From assembly GCA_003343705.1 (NCBI GenBank), contig QAKR01000016.1, positions 1 to 60,942 on the forward strand: DNA of 60,942 nucleotides, read 5' to 3'. The position numbers and the translations under genes were made by a program. The stretch is from Clostridiales bacterium. GTDB taxonomy: Bacteria > Bacillota > Clostridia > Oscillospirales > UBA644. This document shows positions 58,825 through 60,942 of the stretch, one piece after another (within the stretch, counting starts at the first letter, position 1; every line of letters starts with the position of its first letter). The notes beneath the pieces were generated by a model. That model worked only from the letters and a program-made list of their open reading frames with translations. It had not been told where the DNA came from and did no database searches.

Positions 58825-60942
58825 ATGCAGTACAGTATCGGGCTTGATGTAGGCTCAACAACAGTAAAAATTCTTGTTCTTGACCAAAATGAAAAAATTG
58901 TTTTCAGCCGCTATCGGCGTCATCTCTCAGATGTGCGCAACACGATAGCCGCTGTTTTTAATGAATGTTTTAATGAAATGGGAGATCTTGCAGCTACCGT
59001 TGCAATGACAGGATCAGGCGGTGTAAGTATCTCACATTTACTGGGTATACCTTTTTATCAAGAGGTTGTAGCAGGGGCTGAGGCCATTGAAAAGTATGCG
59101 CCGCAAACAGACGTGTCCATAGAGCTGGGTGGTGAGGACGCCAAGATAACATACTTCGGTAAAACACCGGAACAGCGTATGAATGGAACATGTGCCGGAG
59201 GAACAGGCGCATTTATAGACCAAATGGCGCTTTTACTTAAAACTGATGCTGATGGCTTGAATTTGCTTGCTAAAAATCATACAACTATCTACCCGATTGC
59301 AGCGCGGTGCGGAGTTTTTGCTAAAACAGATATACAATCTCTTATAAATGAAGGAGCAGCCCGCGAAGATATTGCTGCATCCGTATTTCAGGCAGTTGTA
59401 ACTCAAACCATATCAGCACTTGCTTGTGGTAAACCTATACGCGGAAATGTCGCTTTTTTAGGCGGGCCGCTTTATTATATGGATGAGCTTCGTAAACGTT
59501 TTATTGAAACACTTAATCTCACACCTCAAACAACGGTTATTCCACCTAATTCGCATGTTTTTGTAGCAATCGGTGCCGCACTGTTATCAAAAACAGGCAA
59601 TGTTGAAAGTTTAGGCGATTTAACAAAGCGCATGGAGGAGATTTCAAAGCAAAGTTATGAAAAAGTAGGAGCTTTGCCTCCTCTTTTTGCAAATGATAAA
59701 GAGCGTAATGCTTTTCTTTCACGTCATTCAGAGGCTAAAGCGAAAAGAAGTGAGCTTGAAACTTTTACCGGGCGATGTTTTTTAGGCGTAGATGCAGGCT
59801 CGACTACAACAAAAGCTGTACTTGTAGATGAAAACGGAGCAATTCTTTATTCTCGATATATGTCAAACAGTGGCAACCCTCTTAAAAAAGTCGGGGAAAT
59901 TATTAAGGACTTATATGAAAAACTTCCAAAAACAGCAGAGCTGGTAAGCGCAGGCGTTACCGGTTACGGCGAAAAAATGTTACAAACCGCATATGGTTTT
60001 GACGTCGGAGAAGTTGAGACAATTGCCCATTATAAAGCGGCAGAACATTTCTTGCCCGGTGTAGACTTTATTTTAGATATTGGCGGGCAGGATATGAAAT
60101 GTATCCGGCTTAAGAACGGTGCGATAGAGAATATTTTACTAAATGAAGCATGTTCGTCAGGTTGTGGTTCATTTTTAGAGGTTTTTGCAAAATCTGTTGG
60201 CTATACAGCAGAAGAGTTTGCCAAGGCTGCGTTAACTGCTCAAACACCTATTGATTTAGGCTCACGTTGCACCGTGTTTATGAACTCCAAGGTAAAACAG
60301 GCACAAAAAGACGGAGCGACAGTTGCTGATATTTCTGCAGGTCTTTCGCTGTCAGTTATTAAAAATGTATTGCAAAAAGTTATAAAAATTCGAGATCCGC
60401 AAGAATTAGGTAAAAAGATTATAGTGCAGGGCGGTACATTTTTTAATGATGCTGTTTTACGCTCCTTTGAGATTCTTTCGGAAAGAGAAGTCGTTCGCCC
60501 TGATATTGCAGGTTTAATGGGTGCTTTCGGTATGGCTCTTATCTGTCGTGACCGTGCACAAAAAGACACAACAACCCTTATAACAAAAGAAAAACTTTCT
60601 GAATTCACCTCAACATCCACACTTCGTCGCTGTAAAGGCTGTACAAACAGCTGTCTTTTAACGATTGTTTCGTTTTCAGGCGGAAAGAAGTTCATATCGG
60701 GTAACCGTTGTGAAAAAGGTGAGGGGATTGAAAAGAAACAAACAGATTTACCAAACCTTTATGAATATAAATATAATAGACTTTTTTCATATGAACCTCT
60801 TAAAAACGCACCTCGTGGACAAATAGGTATAATGCGTGTTTTAAATATGTATGAAAACTATCCGCTTTGGTTTACATTTTTTACAAAACTAGGTTTTGAA
60901 GTTGTACTTTCAGACCAAAGCAGTAAAAAAATATACGAGCAA
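58825..60942 (+). CDS. 2-hydroxyacyl-CoA dehydratase activase-type protein, tandem domains (cut by the window end)
   Basis: The reading frame of 706 codons is still open at the window edge. It has two BadF/BadG-type ATPase domains: the first starts MQYSIGLDVGSTTVKILVLD and has GTCAGGTGAFIDQ; the second (about 312-570) starts FLGVDAGSTTTKAVLVDENG and has ACSSGCGSFLE, LDIGGQDMKC. A cysteine cluster (RRCKGCTNSCLL and NRCEKG, near 610-636) and the beginning of a DUF2229-like part follow. This matches the very long activase family of anaerobes, related to the HgdC proteins that inject an electron into 2-hydroxyacyl-CoA dehydratases. ATG at 58825 follows AAGGAG at 12 nt. The C-terminal end is missing. 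Confidence 0.88.
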   Translation, partial: MQYSIGLDVGSTTVKILVLDQNEKIVFSRYRRHLSDVRNTIAAVFNECFNEMGDLAATVAMTGSGGVSISHLLGIPFYQEVVAGAEAIEKYAPQTDVSIELGGEDAKITYFGKTPEQRMNGTCAGGTGAFIDQMALLLKTDADGLNLLAKNHTTIYPIAARCGVFAKTDIQSLINEGAAREDIAASVFQAVVTQTISALACGKPIRGNVAFLGGPLYYMDELRKRFIETLNLTPQTTVIPPNSHVFVAIGAALLSKTGNVESLGDLTKRMEEISKQSYEKVGALPPLFANDKERNAFLSRHSEAKAKRSELETFTGRCFLGVDAGSTTTKAVLVDENGAILYSRYMSNSGNPLKKVGEIIKDLYEKLPKTAELVSAGVTGYGEKMLQTAYGFDVGEVETIAHYKAAEHFLPGVDFILDIGGQDMKCIRLKNGAIENILLNEACSSGCGSFLEVFAKSVGYTAEEFAKAALTAQTPIDLGSRCTVFMNSKVKQAQKDGATVADISAGLSLSVIKNVLQKVIKIRDPQELGKKIIVQGGTFFNDAVLRSFEILSEREVVRPDIAGLMGAFGMALICRDRAQKDTTTLITKEKLSEFTSTSTLRRCKGCTNSCLLTIVSFSGGKKFISGNRCEKGEGIEKKQTDLPNLYEYKYNRLFSYEPLKNAPRGQIGIMRVLNMYENYPLWFTFFTKLGFEVVLSDQSSKKIYEQ

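Overview
The window is AT-rich chromosomal DNA from a spore-forming, Gram-positive, anaerobic bacterium, most likely a clostridium (class Clostridia, perhaps a gut Oscillospirales/Ruminococcaceae-like lineage). The grounds are the sporulation genes (spoIVA, yqfC, yqfD), a CIRCE/HrcA-controlled groESL operon, ferredoxin-linked indolepyruvate oxidoreductase, a quinone-independent PyrK/PyrD dihydroorotate dehydrogenase, a Re-citrate synthase-type enzyme, a 2-hydroxyacyl-CoA dehydratase activase and a dockerin-bearing protease. No tRNA, rRNA, insertion sequence or CRISPR array was recognised. Species-level assignment is not possible by eye.

Layout. 52-6334: two paralogous acetate kinase genes in the same orientation flank five genes: a Wzz/CpsC-like protein, a CpsD-like tyrosine kinase, a secreted tail-anchored protein, a class D-like sortase and a membrane protein. 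6394-8809: glycosyltransferase and split ThrE-type exporter. 8867-10586 (minus): PF00882-like protein, nucleoside hydrolase, TSCPD protein. 10794-13611: phasin-like protein, UbiB/ABC1 kinase, Tim44-like zinc-ribbon protein. 13804-15828: groES-groEL. 15941-18074 (minus): DUF378 protein, an oxidoreductase remnant and spoIVA. 18211-18904: XRE repressor and mini ImmA-like metalloprotein with a visible operator. 19030-20562: Re-citrate synthase-like gene behind a structured leader. 21285-26643: paaK-iorA-iorB-paaK-ACT operon for aryl acids, then a pseudo-hydrolase and pyrK-pyrD. 29358-36543: a long housekeeping run, yqfC-yqfD-phoH-ybeY-dgkA-era-recO-mutS2. 36566-39144: SseB-like protein, a Cys/Asn-rich secreted protein, an ECF sigma factor and an RsgI-like anti-sigma. 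39204-39505: a hairpin-dense non-coding element with inverted ends. 39521-48367 (minus): trxA, ftsH, hpt, tilS, dnaB, rplI, gdpP, yybS-like. 48609-52293: M15 peptidase, two membrane proteins, radical SAM protein, HAD phosphatase. 52495-55488: secreted subtilisin with dockerin. 55499-56510: hairpin array and a sirtuin gene flanked by 17-bp direct repeats. 56565-58815: cdaA-cdaR-rseC-like. 58825-end: acyl-CoA dehydratase activase, cut by the window edge.

How the genes fit together. Energy and carbon metabolism appears as acetate kinase (two copies), Re-citrate synthase, IorAB with aryl-CoA ligases, and the activase. Both the synthesis (cdaA/cdaR) and breakdown (gdpP) of c-di-AMP are encoded here, at separate loci. 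Cell-surface biology is prominent: the BY-kinase/sortase cassette, the ECF/RsgI-like module, the M15 peptidase and the dockerin protease. The most unusual items are the sortase/tyrosine-kinase cassette between duplicated ackA genes, the ECF/RsgI-like module with its Cys-rich secreted partner, the two hairpin-rich intergenic elements, the compact XRE/ImmA pair, the alpha/beta hydrolase lacking its nucleophile, and the 13-bp inverted repeat in the citrate synthase leader.
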